A stretch of DNA of 64,000 bases from Pictodentalium vernedei (GCA_031216915.1 CM062288.1:178524596-178588595); one strand, 5' to 3'; counted from the first letter of the stretch, positions 35,641 to 46,601 are shown. Translations and numbers: made by a program. The notes: generated by a model not told the origin, from the sequence alone.

Positions 35641-35839
35641 GTTAACGCTCTATTGATCTATAGGACGGAATGATAGGATACGCGTATCCTCCGGCGCTGT
35701 TGTTTTAGCAGGTATTGCTAAGATAAACAACCACAATACATTTCTGTTGATAGCATCTCTTTCTTCACAGAGATCATGAGTAATTTACTCTCTTGTCTAC
35801 TGTGGATCTTAACGTGAAATCTTCCTCTATGTGAGGATC

Positions 35840-36960
35840 TTTTTTCACTGGGTAAATCGTGTCATCTTTATCACAACCAGCAAGGTCGCAACCTTCATGT
35901 ATTCCGTTGTGTGGTCCGTATTGCATTGTAAGCACTGTACTGGACGAGCTTTGGACGCGATTTCTTACTATAGGAGATCCTCTTCTTCGCTATTCTATGC
36001 GACTAAAGTGGAGGCTCTTCCGTCGTGGTGTAGGGATCATTATGTTCATATGGTTGATCCCTCCATACTACTCATTGCTATTTTTTAGTATACTTGTTTC
36101 ACAAGATCTACTGCAGCCTGTTGTTATTTAGGTTATAGGTTTATGTTACCTCATACCTATGTACTCTACGATAGTTTACAATTGAGTCTTTTGTCTCTTT
36201 ATCTAAGTCAGTTAGTAACTTTTTGATAAATAGACTTAGAATCTTTAGATTAAATTCCTATACGGATTTTAACTTCAGGTTCTTATTTAGCTAAGTAATC
36301 ATTTGAGCCTCTGGAAACAGTAGTTTTCAAATTCTGACCTTTTAGACAGTAATTCTGTTGGTTTCTCTTTTACTGTAGAGTCAGTGAGTTTCATGCACTA
36401 TCGATGGATGATTTTCACTTTCATAGTTTCGGAATCAATACTTCCGTTACTATTTAGGTTGGATTGTTGCATAAGAGTTAGGCTCCTTTTATCCGGAACC
36501 TATTATTTTAAGGTCCTTCCGTCTTCGTATGGGCATAGGCCTTTACTCTTTCCGGGTACAGTTTATGTATTTATAAACAGATATCTGTTTATTACAAGGG
36601 CGTAAGCTTCTTCTGTCTTTGATGTCTAGTAGAAGGACGTTACGCTCCATTTTATTGTTAATGGATTCTATTAACTAGCGTACTGCTTATGGTATATCAT
36701 TGGCTTAGCAGTTGTGCTTAAGATTTCGGCTCATGAAGTAAGAGTTCTTCTACTTCTTGGGCTTACTTTAATAGTGTTGCTATTATAGATTTTTGAAGGC
36801 TGCTCATTGCGCTCAGCCATCCATTCATGAATTTTATCTCAGAAATATCGAGTCCATTTCTGGAGGCCTCTATTGTTAGGTCTATTATCTACTGCTCAGA
36901 ATGTCATTCACTTAACAGTTGCTACTATAGCTAGGTAGGCTGTCTGTTTCGGCAGTGTCT
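35840..36960 (+). pseudogene. DIRS B: tyrosine recombinase relic
   Basis: Segments match the intact frame of copy D in order. YYRRSSSSLFYATKVEALPS (35960-36025) corresponds to NCRRSSSSLNYAAKWRVSF. RVSEFHALSMDDFHF (36376-36420) holds the region of the first catalytic arginine. A C-terminal part (36760-36870) reads FLKAAH...SIHEFYLRNIESISG, like the HxxR-Y end of DIRS recombinases. Stops and frameshifts intervene. Confidence 0.65.
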
Positions 36961-37497
36961 CCGTTTGGCTGCCCTCTTCGCTCTGGGCTATTTGACCCAG
37001 GGCAAGAAAAAGGGGGGGGGGGGGGGGAGGGTGTTCCCTTGGGTCACCTGTTTTTACTATGAAAACAAGGGGATACTTCCTCCGGAGTTAGTAATTCTGA
37101 GCTGTTATTGGGATGGTTGTTTAGTGAGAAGTTTAAGTTTATAAAATTCATTCAAGTCTTAGTTTTTAAAGTATAGCTTTTGAATATTGCATATGTCAAC
37201 GGACATGATTATGCAATTCTCACACACTTTTAGGAGTATAAGAGTCTCTATTCGCTAGACTCACTTTATTATTGGCTTACTTTAAAAATTATTAGTATAA
37301 GGATTATTGGATATTAATAGAGTACATGGATGTATGAAGCTCAATTTTTGGAAGGTGTTGTATCTTTCTAATTTATCATAAATAAGAAAGATACATGTAA
37401 GGCCTATTACTTCTTTTCCCTACAGGGGATGACTCTATTTTATTTTATTGAGCGTATTCCATTTTGCTCTATGTCCTTGGCCCTCCAGCCTTTTTAC

Positions 37498-37598
37498 TAT
37501 TCAGCTATGTCTGGGTCATTGGTACAGTATAAAAATGTTAAAAAATTTATAGTAATTTATATATTTTTTATACTTACCAATGACCCAGACGGGGATGG
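37498..37598 (+). repeat. DIRS B internal complementary region
   Basis: CTATGTCTGGGTCATTGGTA, CAGTATAAAAAT, GTTAAAAAATTTATAGTAAT, then TTTTTTATACTTACCAATGA. It equals the reverse complement of B's left terminus (30885-30920) fused to the reverse complement of B's right terminus (37838-37891). Confidence 0.92.
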
Positions 37599-38268
37599 CC
37601 CTCCCAGGAGTTGGGAACTCTTGCCTCCCCGCTGAGTACATAGCGCTTACCAGGCACTGGTTATTAGAATGATAAATGGCGCCAATTTCGGAACGTCCTT
37701 GACACTGCGCATGCGCAGTGGAGGCGAAGTGTGGAGGGCCTTTCAGGACATGTTTTCTTTAGTTTTAGATGCAAATTTTGGGGATTGGGGGGCAAAATTT
37801 GTGTTTGGCCCTATATTTTAAGAGTTAGCACCAGCTATGTCTGGGTCATTGGTAAGTATAAAAAATATATAAATTACTATAAATTTTTTAACTTTCGGTT
37901 TTGCATGCAAATTTTGGGGATTGGGGGGCAAAACTTGTGTTTGGCCCTAGATGATTTTGAGTTAGCACCAGCTTAGCCTGGGCCATTGGTAAGTATAACA
38001 AATATATAAATTACTTTAAATTTTTTCATTTTTTTGCCATGCCAATTGTAGTGAGGCCTGGTTTTTTAAAATGTTAGTTATTCAAGAAAATGTATCGCAA
38101 GTGTTGTGTCAGGTAAAGTATTAACTGGGTGAGTGCTAGATGCCACTATCAGGGCTTTACTGAAAAGTGCTGAAAACCATTTTTGTGACTTGACACTGTA
38201 TTCATCACCTCATTTGCTCAGCATTTGAAACACAAAAAAATGTGTAAACAAAATTGTTTTATTATAAT

Positions 38269-38300
38269 ATTGGAGAGTGCCAAGAGGCACTCTCCAATAA
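38269..38300. repeat. Small perfect hairpin with flanking direct repeats
   Basis: TATTGGAGAGTGCC (38269-38282), loop AAGA, then GGCACTCTCCAATA (38287-38300). AACAAAATTGTTT precedes (about 38248) and follows (about 38307), so it may be a tiny insertion with a duplicated site. No gene nearby except the dynein exon 1.1 kb downstream. Confidence 0.85.
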
Positions 38301-39426
38301 ATTGCAACAAAATTGTTTATGAACAAAATCTTGCTAAACTGGGGATCCCTTAGCTTGTAGCACTTGAAAAAAAATACTTGCATTGCAAATCACCTTTGAA
38401 AAATACTTTTTGGCACTCTTCCTGGTAATCAAGAAATAGAAACATATTGGAGGAAAGGCTTCAGGTGTGTTGTTGGGTATTAACAGTTTGGTACTTGATG
38501 GATTAGATGTGATGCCTATTAACTAAATGACAGAGGGCCTGTAAACCCTGAATAGTGAGTCATGTTGAATGATTAGAGGGTCATATGCACTGATGTGCTT
38601 GAATTGGATTGGTAATTGCCTGTTAAGAACAAACTGAAATGGAAAAATTTGAAACAGATATTTCAAAGTTAGTGTACTGGATGACCACAATGTGAACTGG
38701 TAAAAGGTTGTTGGCTTGATGGATGGGGGATGTATTATAAAATGAAACCTACAGTTGAAAAGTATTGTTATGGAACTATTGTGATTGAACTAAGATAAAT
38801 ATTAGAACACAGAGAAAGAATTATTAGAGATAGGGAACATTTATTGTTGGAATACCAAACATAGTTCAGAAGTAAATAGATATTTATGGATGTGACAAAA
38901 ACCTTTAGTTTAAAAGAACAATTTGAAGATTGATAACATAAGGGATGGGACATATATGATTATTAGTAGGACAGAAGATAAGGGAGCAAAAGGTGAATGA
39001 AAGAGTTTGTATCCGAGTGCTGGAAGAAGAAAAGAGAATGTTATAGAGGTGTTTATCAGATTATTTCCCTTACAGTAGTGATGATGGTCTTTTCCTTTGT
39101 GGATCATGTCATAACTCCAGATTGCCAAAAGAATACATTTTATCATCATAACTGATATTCCTGATGCTGCATTTAAATGGAAGTGTTTTTTTGGTTTGTA
39201 CTTACCCATGTCCAGAATGGGAATAAAGGAATTTTTGACAAATATTGTCAAAGAAAGTATTATTTCATTGTCAAGCAATAAAATTATTACCATAACTCTT
39301 AGTTGGTAACTACATGTATTGTGCATCTTACATCTAAACCTTTTTTTCACATTTAATCTGTGTGAATACAATGCATGAAGTTAAAGTGTATTTAGTAATT
39401 TTAAAAGTTTTATGAATGTACTTTAG

Positions 39427-39596
39427 GTGCCCAATCAAATGCCGGAGAAGGAGTTCAGTTGGAGGATTATTCTGGCACTTTGTTGAATTTAAAACTACTG
39501 AAAGGCATCCCAGATTGTATTCAAGCTGCATCAAATCCAGATATAGTTACAGCGCTTGAAGAACTTGCCTCTGTTTGGTGCAAACAGATAGAACAG
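39427..39596 (+). CDS. Axonemal dynein heavy chain, next exon (N-terminal tail)
   Basis: The acceptor is CTTTAG and the donor GTAAAC at 39597. The exon supplies two bases (gt) that complete a Cys codon with the t of the upstream exon, then runs 56 codons and ends in phase 0. It encodes QLEDYSGTLLNLKLLKGIP, with NPDIVTALEELASVWCKQIE later. The 'NPxxxxxxExxxxxWCKQIEQ' segment is typical of axonemal dynein tails and ends exactly where the following exon begins with ILAESDQMRK. No stop or frameshift. The first T of the Leu codon at 39459 is not a start; this is an internal exon. Confidence 0.9.
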
Positions 39597-40408
39597 GTAA
39601 ACATTAAACAGTTAGAACATAGAACACAAAACAGGTTACACCATAGCAGTTAATACAGGTAACCCAAACTCACAAAAAATACAGCTTTAGGTGTCCATTG
39701 CTGTCAAAAATGGTAAAAATGTGAAACCGATTAGTTGCTAGGGCACCAGAAATGGAGGATACACAAAACTGGAACTCAAAAGGTCACTGAACAACTCTCA
39801 TCTCTTCAGCAAGGTTGGAAGATTCTCTTCAGCAAGGTTGGAAGATGACAGTGTCTGATGTTTTATAGATGTATCTTCAGCAAGTGCAAAGTTATGCATG
39901 ACACCAAATAGGCACTTTGGGGACCAAAAGTGCAAAAACTTGTCTAAAACACTTCAAGTGGCGTAAAAAGTAAAAAAATAGTTGTAAATCTAAAAAATAC
40001 TGTGTTTCTAATTTTTTTTTAGTTCTACAAGATACCAAATTCCATGAAAATTGGTTGCAATTTAATTTCAGCAAAATTCACTTCATTCCATCACCACTAC
40101 CACTCTTGTTTTTTTTTTTTTTGTTAGTTTGCTGCTTTTGTTACTTTGCCAAAAACTGATTGTATTTTTGGATATGGTTTTTATGGGAAATTATATTTAA
40201 AAAATATCAAAAGCATGGACCTTGTGTATTTATGAGAAATTGAAACATTTGAAATGACATTGTTTGCAACATATTAACAATGTAAATATAACTAAACTCT
40301 TGAGTGGTCACTGTAGTGAGAGTTTTGTGATGTTTCATTGCCAGATCTTCAGTAACTACTCTCCTCTGCCAAATAATAGTGATGGCCAAATAATAGTGAA
40401 GCTGCACA

Positions 40409-42952
40409 TTTTTAGCTCACCTGACTTTCAGTCAGGAGAGCTATAGTGATCACTCACCGTCCGTCGTCCGGCGTCCGTGAACATGGTGTTTGCGTCTTCT
40501 CCTCCCAAACCGCTGAACCAATTTAATTGATATTTGAGATAATAGTTTGTTATGACATCGCAATTTGATTTTGTTCAAATCAAGTTGCCTCACCCGTGGG
40601 TAGGGCCACACCCAAAAAAGTGTGCTGAAATCTTAAAAAATCTTCTTCTCATGAACCAGCAGTAGCAGAGACTTGATATTTGGTGTGCAGCTTCCTTTTG
40701 GGGTGTAGACTCAAATTTGTTCAAGAGAAGTTTGTGGAGCTATACTTGGCGTCGTTATGGGAGGGGCAAAATTTTTGGCCCCGCCCAAAATTTCTATTTT
40801 CCAAACCGGGAGGCTGATTTGAACCAAATTTTATGTGAGGGCTTATTGGGTCATAAGTACCTAATTTATGCTGATTTTTTTTTTCCCGTAGCCCCATGGG
40901 AACCGCAGGAGCTAAAAATAGAAAAAAATTAAAATGCCCATATCTCCAAAACTGCACGGCACCGAGAATTTTTATTAGGACCAAAAGAAGGAATTGGTAA
41001 AAAAAAATTGCCATCGGTTTTATCATAGGGTACAGTTTTGGGACTTTGAAAAAGTGCTGAGTCAGCACTTTTTAACACTGTAGGCAATGGGAAAAACATT
41101 AAAAAATCTTCTCCAGATCCAGCAGGCAGAATCTTTTGATATTTGGTATGCAACATTGTAGGGTGGATCTGATTCAAGTTTGTTCAAATCGGCCCCCTGG
41201 GTTCATATTTGGGCTCAGTATAGGAGCCCAAATTTGAACTTAGTGCATTTCAGGCAAATTTCTTTGAAAATCTTCTTCTCAAGATCCAGCAGGCAGAATC
41301 TTTTGATATTGGGTATGCAACATTGTGGGGTGGATCTGATTCAAGTTTGTTCAAATCTGCTCCCTGGGTTTATATTTGGGCTCAGTATAGGAGCCCAAAT
41401 TTGAACTTAGTGCTTTTCAGGCAAATTTCTTAAAAAATCTTCTTCTCCAGATCCAGCAGGCAGAAGCTTTTGATATTTGGTATGCAACATTGTGGGGTGG
41501 ATCTGATTCTATTTTGTTCAAATCGGCTCCCTAGATTCATATTTGGGCTCACTATAGAAGCTCGAATTCAAACTTAGTGCATTTCAGGCAAATTTCTTCA
41601 AAAATCTTCTTCTCCAGATCCTGTAGGCAGAATCTTTTGATATTTGGTATGCAACATTGTGGGGTGGATCTGATTCCAGTTTGTTCAAATCGGCCACCTG
41701 GATTTATATTTGGGCTCACTATATAAGCCCAAATTCGAACTTAGTGCATTTCAGGCAAATTTCTTCAAAAATCTTCTCCAGATCCAGCAGGCAGAATCTT
41801 GTGATATTTGGTATGCAACATTGTGGGGTGCATCTGATTCAAGTTTGTTCAAATCGGCCCCCTGGGTTTATATTTGGGCTCAGTATAGGAGCCCAAATTT
41901 GAACTTAGTGCATTTCAGGCAAATTCTTAGTGCATTTCAGGCAAATTTCTTTGAAAATCTTCTTCTCAAGATCCAGTAGGCAGAATCTTGTGATATTTGG
42001 TATGCAGCATCCTTAGGGGGGTGAGATTCAAGTTTGTTCAAGCCATGTCCCTAGGTCCATATTTGGGCTCACTGTGGGAGCTTGAATTGTAACTTTGTTC
42101 GAAATGAGGAATTTTCTTAAAAAATCTTCTTCAGATCCAGCAGTCGGAATGGTTTGATATGTGGTGAGTAGCATCCTTGGGGGGGGGGGGGGGGGGGGGG
42201 GAGGGGGGATTCAAGTGTGTTAAAGCCAAGTCCATGGGTCCATATTTGGGCTCCCTGTGGGAGCCCAAATTATAACTTAGTCAATATGAGGAATATTTCT
42301 TTAAAAATCTTCTTCTTCAGATTCAGCAGTTGGAATGTTTTGATATTTGGCATGCAGCAACCTTAGGGGGCCGAGATTCAAGTTTGTTCAAGCCAAGTCC
42401 CTTGGTTCATATTTGGGCTCACTATGGGAGCCTGAATGACAACTTAGTTCAAAATGAGGAATTTTCTAAAAAAATCTTCAGATCCAGCAGATGAATGCTT
42501 TTGATATTTTTTATGCAGCATCCTTAGGGGGTAAGATTCAAGTTTGTTCAAGCCATGTCCCTAGGTCCATATTTGGGCTGATTGTGGGAGCTCGAATTGT
42601 AACTTGGTTCAAAATGAGGAATTTTCTTTAAAAATCTTCTTCAGATCCAGCAGTTGGAATGTTTTGATATTTGGTGTGCAGAATCCTTAGGGGTGTGGGA
42701 TTCAGGTTTGTTAAAGCCAAGTCCCTGGGTTCATATATGGGCTCCCTGTGGGAGCCCGAATTATGACTTAGTTCAATATGAGGAATATTCTTTAAAAATC
42801 TTTTTTTTTAGATCCACTGGTCAGAATATTTGGATATTTGGTTTCAGCTTTTCTTAGGAGGAGCAGATGCAACTTGTGGAAATCAATTCTCTGGGTTGAT
42901 ATTTAGGCTACCATGTCAGGTGAGCGCCCTCAGGGCCCCTGGGGCCTCTTGT
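40409..42952 (+). mobile_element. Dispersed repeat AGCTCACC...ACAAGAGGC type (reference copy), 166-bp tandem core
   Basis: Starts TTTTTAGCTCACCTGACTTT with a small hairpin (CTGACTTTCAGTCAG) and a CCGTCCGTCGTCCGGCGTCC block. It ends GTCAGGTGAGCGCCC, CAGGGCCCCTGGGGCCTCTT, GTT, so AGCTCACCTGAC / GTCAGGTGAGC pair as terminal inverted repeats. The core has about eleven units from 41100 to 42850. GATCCAGCAG recurs at steps of mostly 162-168 bp, with two longer steps of about 186-190. A G-run of 21 lies at 42180-42200. Open frames at 41180-41404, 41657-41902 and 41710-41979 are repeat translations. Confidence 0.85.
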
Positions 42953-43429
42953 TATGTTCAATAAATAAAAGTGATGGTGCCCGATAACAGTGATGGCAGG
43001 CCTACCAAAATTACAGGAATGATAGCTACAGTAGCGGGAAGTTTCCACAAATGCCATGACAATACCTGTGTTTCACTCCTGTAGATTTGCCATGGATCAA
43101 AGAAACTCACGGGGATGGGGCACACAGTAGTGGGAGATTCTGCAACCAAAAAAATTTTGCAGAACCTTTTCACAGGTATGCAAATTTTAAATTCTGACAA
43201 GACTGGATGGGGTACATCGATGAAATTTTACAATATTTTCCTCAAACAAATGCTGTTTTCAGGTGTTGTTATTTGGCCAACTTGCTGATCAGATATTCTA
43301 ATGACATTAACACATTTTAATAATCATGATGGTGCCAAATAATCAAGATGCTGTCCTCTTTCTCCAAAAATGAATAACAGTAATGTCACTTTTATGTGGC
43401 AGGAGGAGAGTACACAAATTTGACACCCT

Positions 43430-43975
43430 GGTGCCAAAAAGTGAAAAATTTTGGACCAAAATCTGAAATTTTTTTTTGTTTTTTCTGCATTTTGGTCAAT
43501 TTTAAGACAAAAAAAAAAAAAAAATTTTTTTTTCCACTGAAAATTTTGTTTTTTCTGCATTTCGGTCAATTTTAAGACAAAAAAAAAGAAAATTTTTTTC
43601 CCCTGAAATTTTGGAGTCCGGGTGGGACTTAGAAAATTTTGGACCAATATCTGAAAAAAATTTTTTTGTTTTTTCTGCGTTTTGGTCAATTTTAAGACAT
43701 AAAAAAAAAAAAAAAATTTTCCCCTGAAAAAATTTTTTTTTGTTTTTTCTGCGTTTTGGTCAATTTTAAGACAAAAAAAAATTTTTTTTTTTATACCAAA
43801 AATTTGGGGTCCAGGTGGGACTTAGAAAATTTTGGACCAAAATCCGGAAATTTTTTTTTGTTTGTTTTTTATTTCTGTAAATTTTAAGACAAAAATTTTT
43901 TTTTTTTTCCCTGAAAATTTGGGGTCCGGGTGGGACTTAGAATATGCGTTTCGGTCAATTTTAAGACAAAAAAAA
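43430..43975 (+). repeat. A/T-rich tandem repeat
   Basis: Units of about 90-110 bp combine TTTTTCTGCNTTTNGGTCAA, TTTTAAGACAAAAAAA and GTCCGGGTGGGACTTAGAAA. Five to six irregular units. Long A and T runs produce Lys/Phe-rich frames on both strands, which are not genes. Confidence 0.85.
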
Positions 43976-44846
43976 ATTCTGCCACGAGGTGCGTGCATTG
44001 TCTTCCTCTCGGAGCTTTTACTAACTCCGTCATGTTGTCGGATGTTATACTGGCAGTCTACTGGGGAAATGCTACCTTCTCCATTTATCTGCGACAGTTG
44101 CAGGAGCCGACAGAGGGCCTTTGTCCTACGGGCCCTCTTTCTTCGGCTCAGGCTGTTGTCTATCCCAGCCATTCAGCTTTTTACAGGGTCAGTTCCAGCT
44201 CCGTGCTGTTACTGTCCTTTCTGTCTGTGCGTCGCACTTCACCATAGCCTCATCTTTCATTGTCTTTTACTAATGTTTGTGATGCTGAGGTTTGATAGAC
44301 CTAGGGATCTCTTCCTCTGTCCACGGTTCCAGTGCAATTGAGTTATGTGTGGGTTGGTTATGTGATTCCCTCCATCCTATTGTCTATTCAGCCTGTAGTA
44401 AACAATTGTAAGGTAGGTTGATAAGAAATATAAATTTTATAGTAAATTTCCTTTCTTATTATACCTACCGCAATTGTTTACATGGAGGCCCTCCCGTCTT
44501 CTTATTCGGGTAAGAATTCTTCCTCCCCGCTGATCACATACCTCCTATGTTGGCGGACTCAGAAGAATGGTTTGATGACTGCTTGCGCACTGGTTAACGG
44601 ATGTCGTGGAATTGTACTAAGAGAAGAGCGTCCCTTACTGGGTGTGCGCCAATGACGCTCGACCCAGTTTGGGCTTATTTTTTCATGGTGTTTTTACACC
44701 ACTTTTCTTTCCCAAATCTCTTGGGAAAGATTAAAATAGAGAGTATTTTATCCGAGTTAGGGTCTTCCACTGTAGTGCAAGCCTGTAGAAAACAATTGCG
44801 GTAGGTATAATAAGAAAGGAAATTTACTATAAAATTTATATTTTTG
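43976..44846 (+). mobile_element. DIRS copy E: 3' end of a different lineage
   Basis: It begins inside a tyrosine recombinase C-terminus. The frame at 43976-44170 reads TNSVMLSDVILAVYWGNATF, then YLRQLQEP and GPLSSAQAVV, resembling the end of DIRS recombinases. An internal complementary region follows at 44391-44492 (GCCTGTAGTAAACAATTGTA ... TTATTATACCTACCGCAATT), and the right terminus lies at 44781-44846 (GCCTGTAGAAAACAATTGCG, GTAGGTATAATAAGAAAGGA). The region's second half is the exact reverse complement of the right end. Its termini differ from copies A-D. Everything 5' is missing. Confidence 0.8.
44391..44492 (+). repeat. DIRS E internal complementary region
   Basis: Left half GCCTGTAGTAAACAATTG...ATAAGAAATATAAA. 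Right half TTTTATAGTAAATTTCCTTT, CTTATTATACCTACCGCAAT is the reverse complement of 44785-44840. Confidence 0.85.
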
Positions 44847-44947
44847 TACAGTTGCAAAGATAAGTCCCGTAACTCTAAAATGCATTTTTAAAGGTAATAT
44901 TTGTTGCATGCTGTTAATATTTTGTATAATTGTCATTATCTTTTAAG

Positions 44948-45124
44948 ATCTTAGCTGAAAGTGACCAGATGAGAAAAGAAGCAGACGATACAGGACCTAT
45001 GGCAGAATTGGATCATTGGCGGCAGTTGATGGCAAGATTTAATGCTCTGCTGGAACAAGTAAAAAGTCACAAATGTAGAATGGTCATAAACATAATTCAT
45101 ATTGCAAGATCCAAAGTTTTAAAG
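44948..45124 (+). CDS. Axonemal dynein heavy chain, third exon in window (N-terminal tail)
   Basis: The acceptor is ATTATCTTTTAAG and the donor GTCTGA at 45125, weaker than the other two. The exon is 59 codons, phase 0 at both ends. It encodes ILAESDQMRKEADDTGPMAE, then LDHWRQLMARFNALLEQVKS and ends ...HIARSKVLK. The 'EADDxGPxAELxHW...KFNxLLEQ(L/V)KS...AKSKxLK' pattern is characteristic of the DNAH5/DNAH8 (outer-arm gamma-like) class, and I prefer that to DNAH9/11/17 or DNAH10. The class assignment is from memory, so paralogue identity is moderate. The next exon was not found before 64000. Confidence 0.92.
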
Positions 45125-45436
45125 GTCTGAACATTTACTGTTTGTTATAAATTCTGTTGTCTAGGTAGAGCTTGGCCCATAATTTTCATTTTTTTTTGTT
45201 TATTGTGATTGTTTTATTTTTCTTTATCCACATTTTCCAGCACCAGGGTTCCCATGCATCAAGAAAATTTGGTAAAGTTTGGAAATTCAGGTTTTAAAAT
45301 GCAATCCCTAACCATATAAGCTGGAATAAGTAATCAAGATAATTTTTTTAAACCGTATTTTATCTTCCTCCAAAGGGATTTGGCAAACAGGCTTTAAATG
45401 CTTAGGAACAGTTAACAGCAGTATCTCAAATGTTTA

Positions 45437-45731
45437 TTATGCCCCCGACTTGAAAAGTCAAAGGGGTCCATCCATCCTTCTTTCCGTCCACTGTTCATCT
45501 TGTTCGTCCATCCGTCTGTACCAACATATTTCCCTTGTATCTCAGCCACTGCTACTTTGATTTGAATGATATTTGGTGTTGTGATAGAGCATCATGGGGG
45601 AACGATACCTGTTTAGCGTGAGTTTCTTACACACATTTTTTCCAGAGTTATGGCCCTTTTTCATTTTTTCGACTTGGAAGATTTTTGGCAGGTCGGGGGC
45701 ATTGGCCACACTGCGTTGCCCCTCTTGTTTT
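45437..45731 (+). mobile_element. Dispersed repeat TATGCCCCCGACTTG ... GGCATTGGCC
   Basis: Starts TTATGCCCCCGACTTG and a short hairpin (GACTTGAAAAGTC), followed by CCATCCATCC/GTCCG blocks. It ends GGTCGGGGGCATTGGCC...CCCCTCTTGTTTT. GCCCCCGAC / GTCGGGGGC form the terminal inverted pair. I associate this layout with molluscan genomes. No coding content. Confidence 0.7.
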
Positions 45732-45739
45732 GATTGTAT

Positions 45740-46600
45740 TGCAAATTTCAAGATACCATACAATGAAGCACAGTCAAAGAATGAAGGTAGTGAGTCTCGG
45801 CAGTATTTGCTTTATGAGGATGCATGCCCAAATATTGCCAATATGCTGACCATCAGTACAACCATCCATCAAAACGTTAGTACATCCGTACATTTTTGTG
45901 CATGCAACTATTCCTCCATTTTTTAACCGATTTTGATCAAACATCTCAAACATTATGACTAACAATGGATATGCACATGTTCTAAAAATTTTTATCTGCA
46001 ACAATTTTAACTAGGTTATCTCCCATGAACTTAGATTTATTATGTATTTTCAAATGAGATTCTTGTGTGTGCAACTCCTACATCATTGAACCGATTTTGA
46101 TGAAACTTCTTAAACATGGCCACTAATGAGTGAACCTGTGCATATTTCCAAATTTTCTATCTGTAATGATTTTTACCAGGTTATCTCCCCTTCAACTTAG
46201 AAGATTTGATATAGATTTGTATATGAGATTGTGGTGTGTGCAACTCTTCCTTCTTTAAGGAACCGATTTTGATCAAACAACTCCAACATATGGACATGCA
46301 TATATTCTAAAATTTTTGATCTCCGCAGATCTGCGACAGTTGTTTTTTAACCAGGTTATCTCCCATGAACTTAAATTTATTATTCATTTTCAAATTTGGT
46401 TCTTGTGTGCCCAACTCCTCCTACATTATTGAACTGATTTTGATGAAACTTCTTAAACATGGCCACTAAAGAGTGAACATGCACATAGTCCTAAATTTTC
46501 CATCTATTTTATGAGGTTATCTCCCCTTCAACTTAGAAAATTTAATATAGATTTGTACATGAGTTTTTGTGTGTGAAAGACCTCCTTCATAAATGAAACA
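45740..46600 (+). repeat. Degenerate tandem repeat, about 165-bp units
   Basis: AACCGATTTTGAT(C/G)AAAC recurs near 45927, 46086, 46261 and 46430. Units share TTATCTCCC and AACTTAGA motifs. A further run of the same unit lies at 47770-48095. Confidence 0.75.
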
Positions 46601-46601
46601 A

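Larger units (their letters stand above)
30885..37891 (+). mobile_element. DIRS retrotransposon copy B (subfamily 2), nested in copy A
   Basis: Left terminus ATTTTTATACTGTACCAATG, right terminus ...GTCATTGGTAAGTATAAAAA...AAATTTTTTAAC. It splits the right terminal repeat of copy A exactly: GGACTTCTAAT before and TTTCGGTTTTGCATGC after rejoin to the sequence found (inverted) in A's left repeat, with no base duplicated. It contains an iterated gag leader/gag, an RNase H relic, a tyrosine recombinase relic and the internal complementary region at 37498-37598. The reverse transcriptase is largely deleted. A G-run of 17 lies at 37012-37028. Confidence 0.88.
21985..38028 (+). mobile_element. DIRS retrotransposon copy A (subfamily 1), degenerate, interrupted by copy B
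   Basis: Left terminus ATTTTTATACTATAACCAAT at 21985. Right terminus runs from 37892 to about 38028, ending ...CATTGGTAAGTATAAC...AAATTTTTTCAT. The terminal repeat includes GGGCCAAACACAAATTTTGC and GCATGCAAAACCG. Relics follow the DIRS order: gag (26230-27480) and RNase H region (28680-28885). The internal complementary region lies at 30622-30715. Much of the reverse transcriptase and recombinase is lost. Insertions are a dispersed repeat (22647-24480), a 5S SINE (27610-28017) and DIRS copy B (30885-37891). Excluding insertions the copy is about 6.8 kb. Confidence 0.85.
16022..39426 (+). other. Dynein intron, 23.4 kb, filled with transposable elements
   Basis: Bounded by the phase-1 donor at 16022 and the acceptor CTTTAG at 39421-39426. 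It holds the split dispersed repeat (17215-20291), a SINE and DIRS copies A and B. Outside these I see no coding sequence in 16022-17214, 20292-21571 or 38029-39426. At 16620-16830 a TTCATAAACATGA motif recurs several times. At 20430-20610 a unit of about 100 bp is duplicated. Confidence 0.8.
39597..44947 (+). other. Dynein intron, 5.35 kb
   Basis: Phase-0 intron, donor GTAAAC, acceptor TCTTTTAAG. It contains a short tandem (TCTTCAGCAAGGTTGGAAGA twice near 39806-39846), the dispersed repeat 40409-42952, an A/T-rich tandem (43430-43975) and the 3' end of DIRS copy E. No coding sequence seen in 39597-40408 or 42953-43429. Confidence 0.8.

Noticed and set aside
43324-44172. Lys/Phe-rich frames on both strands
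   Set aside because: Translations of A and T runs in the tandem repeat at 43430-43975.
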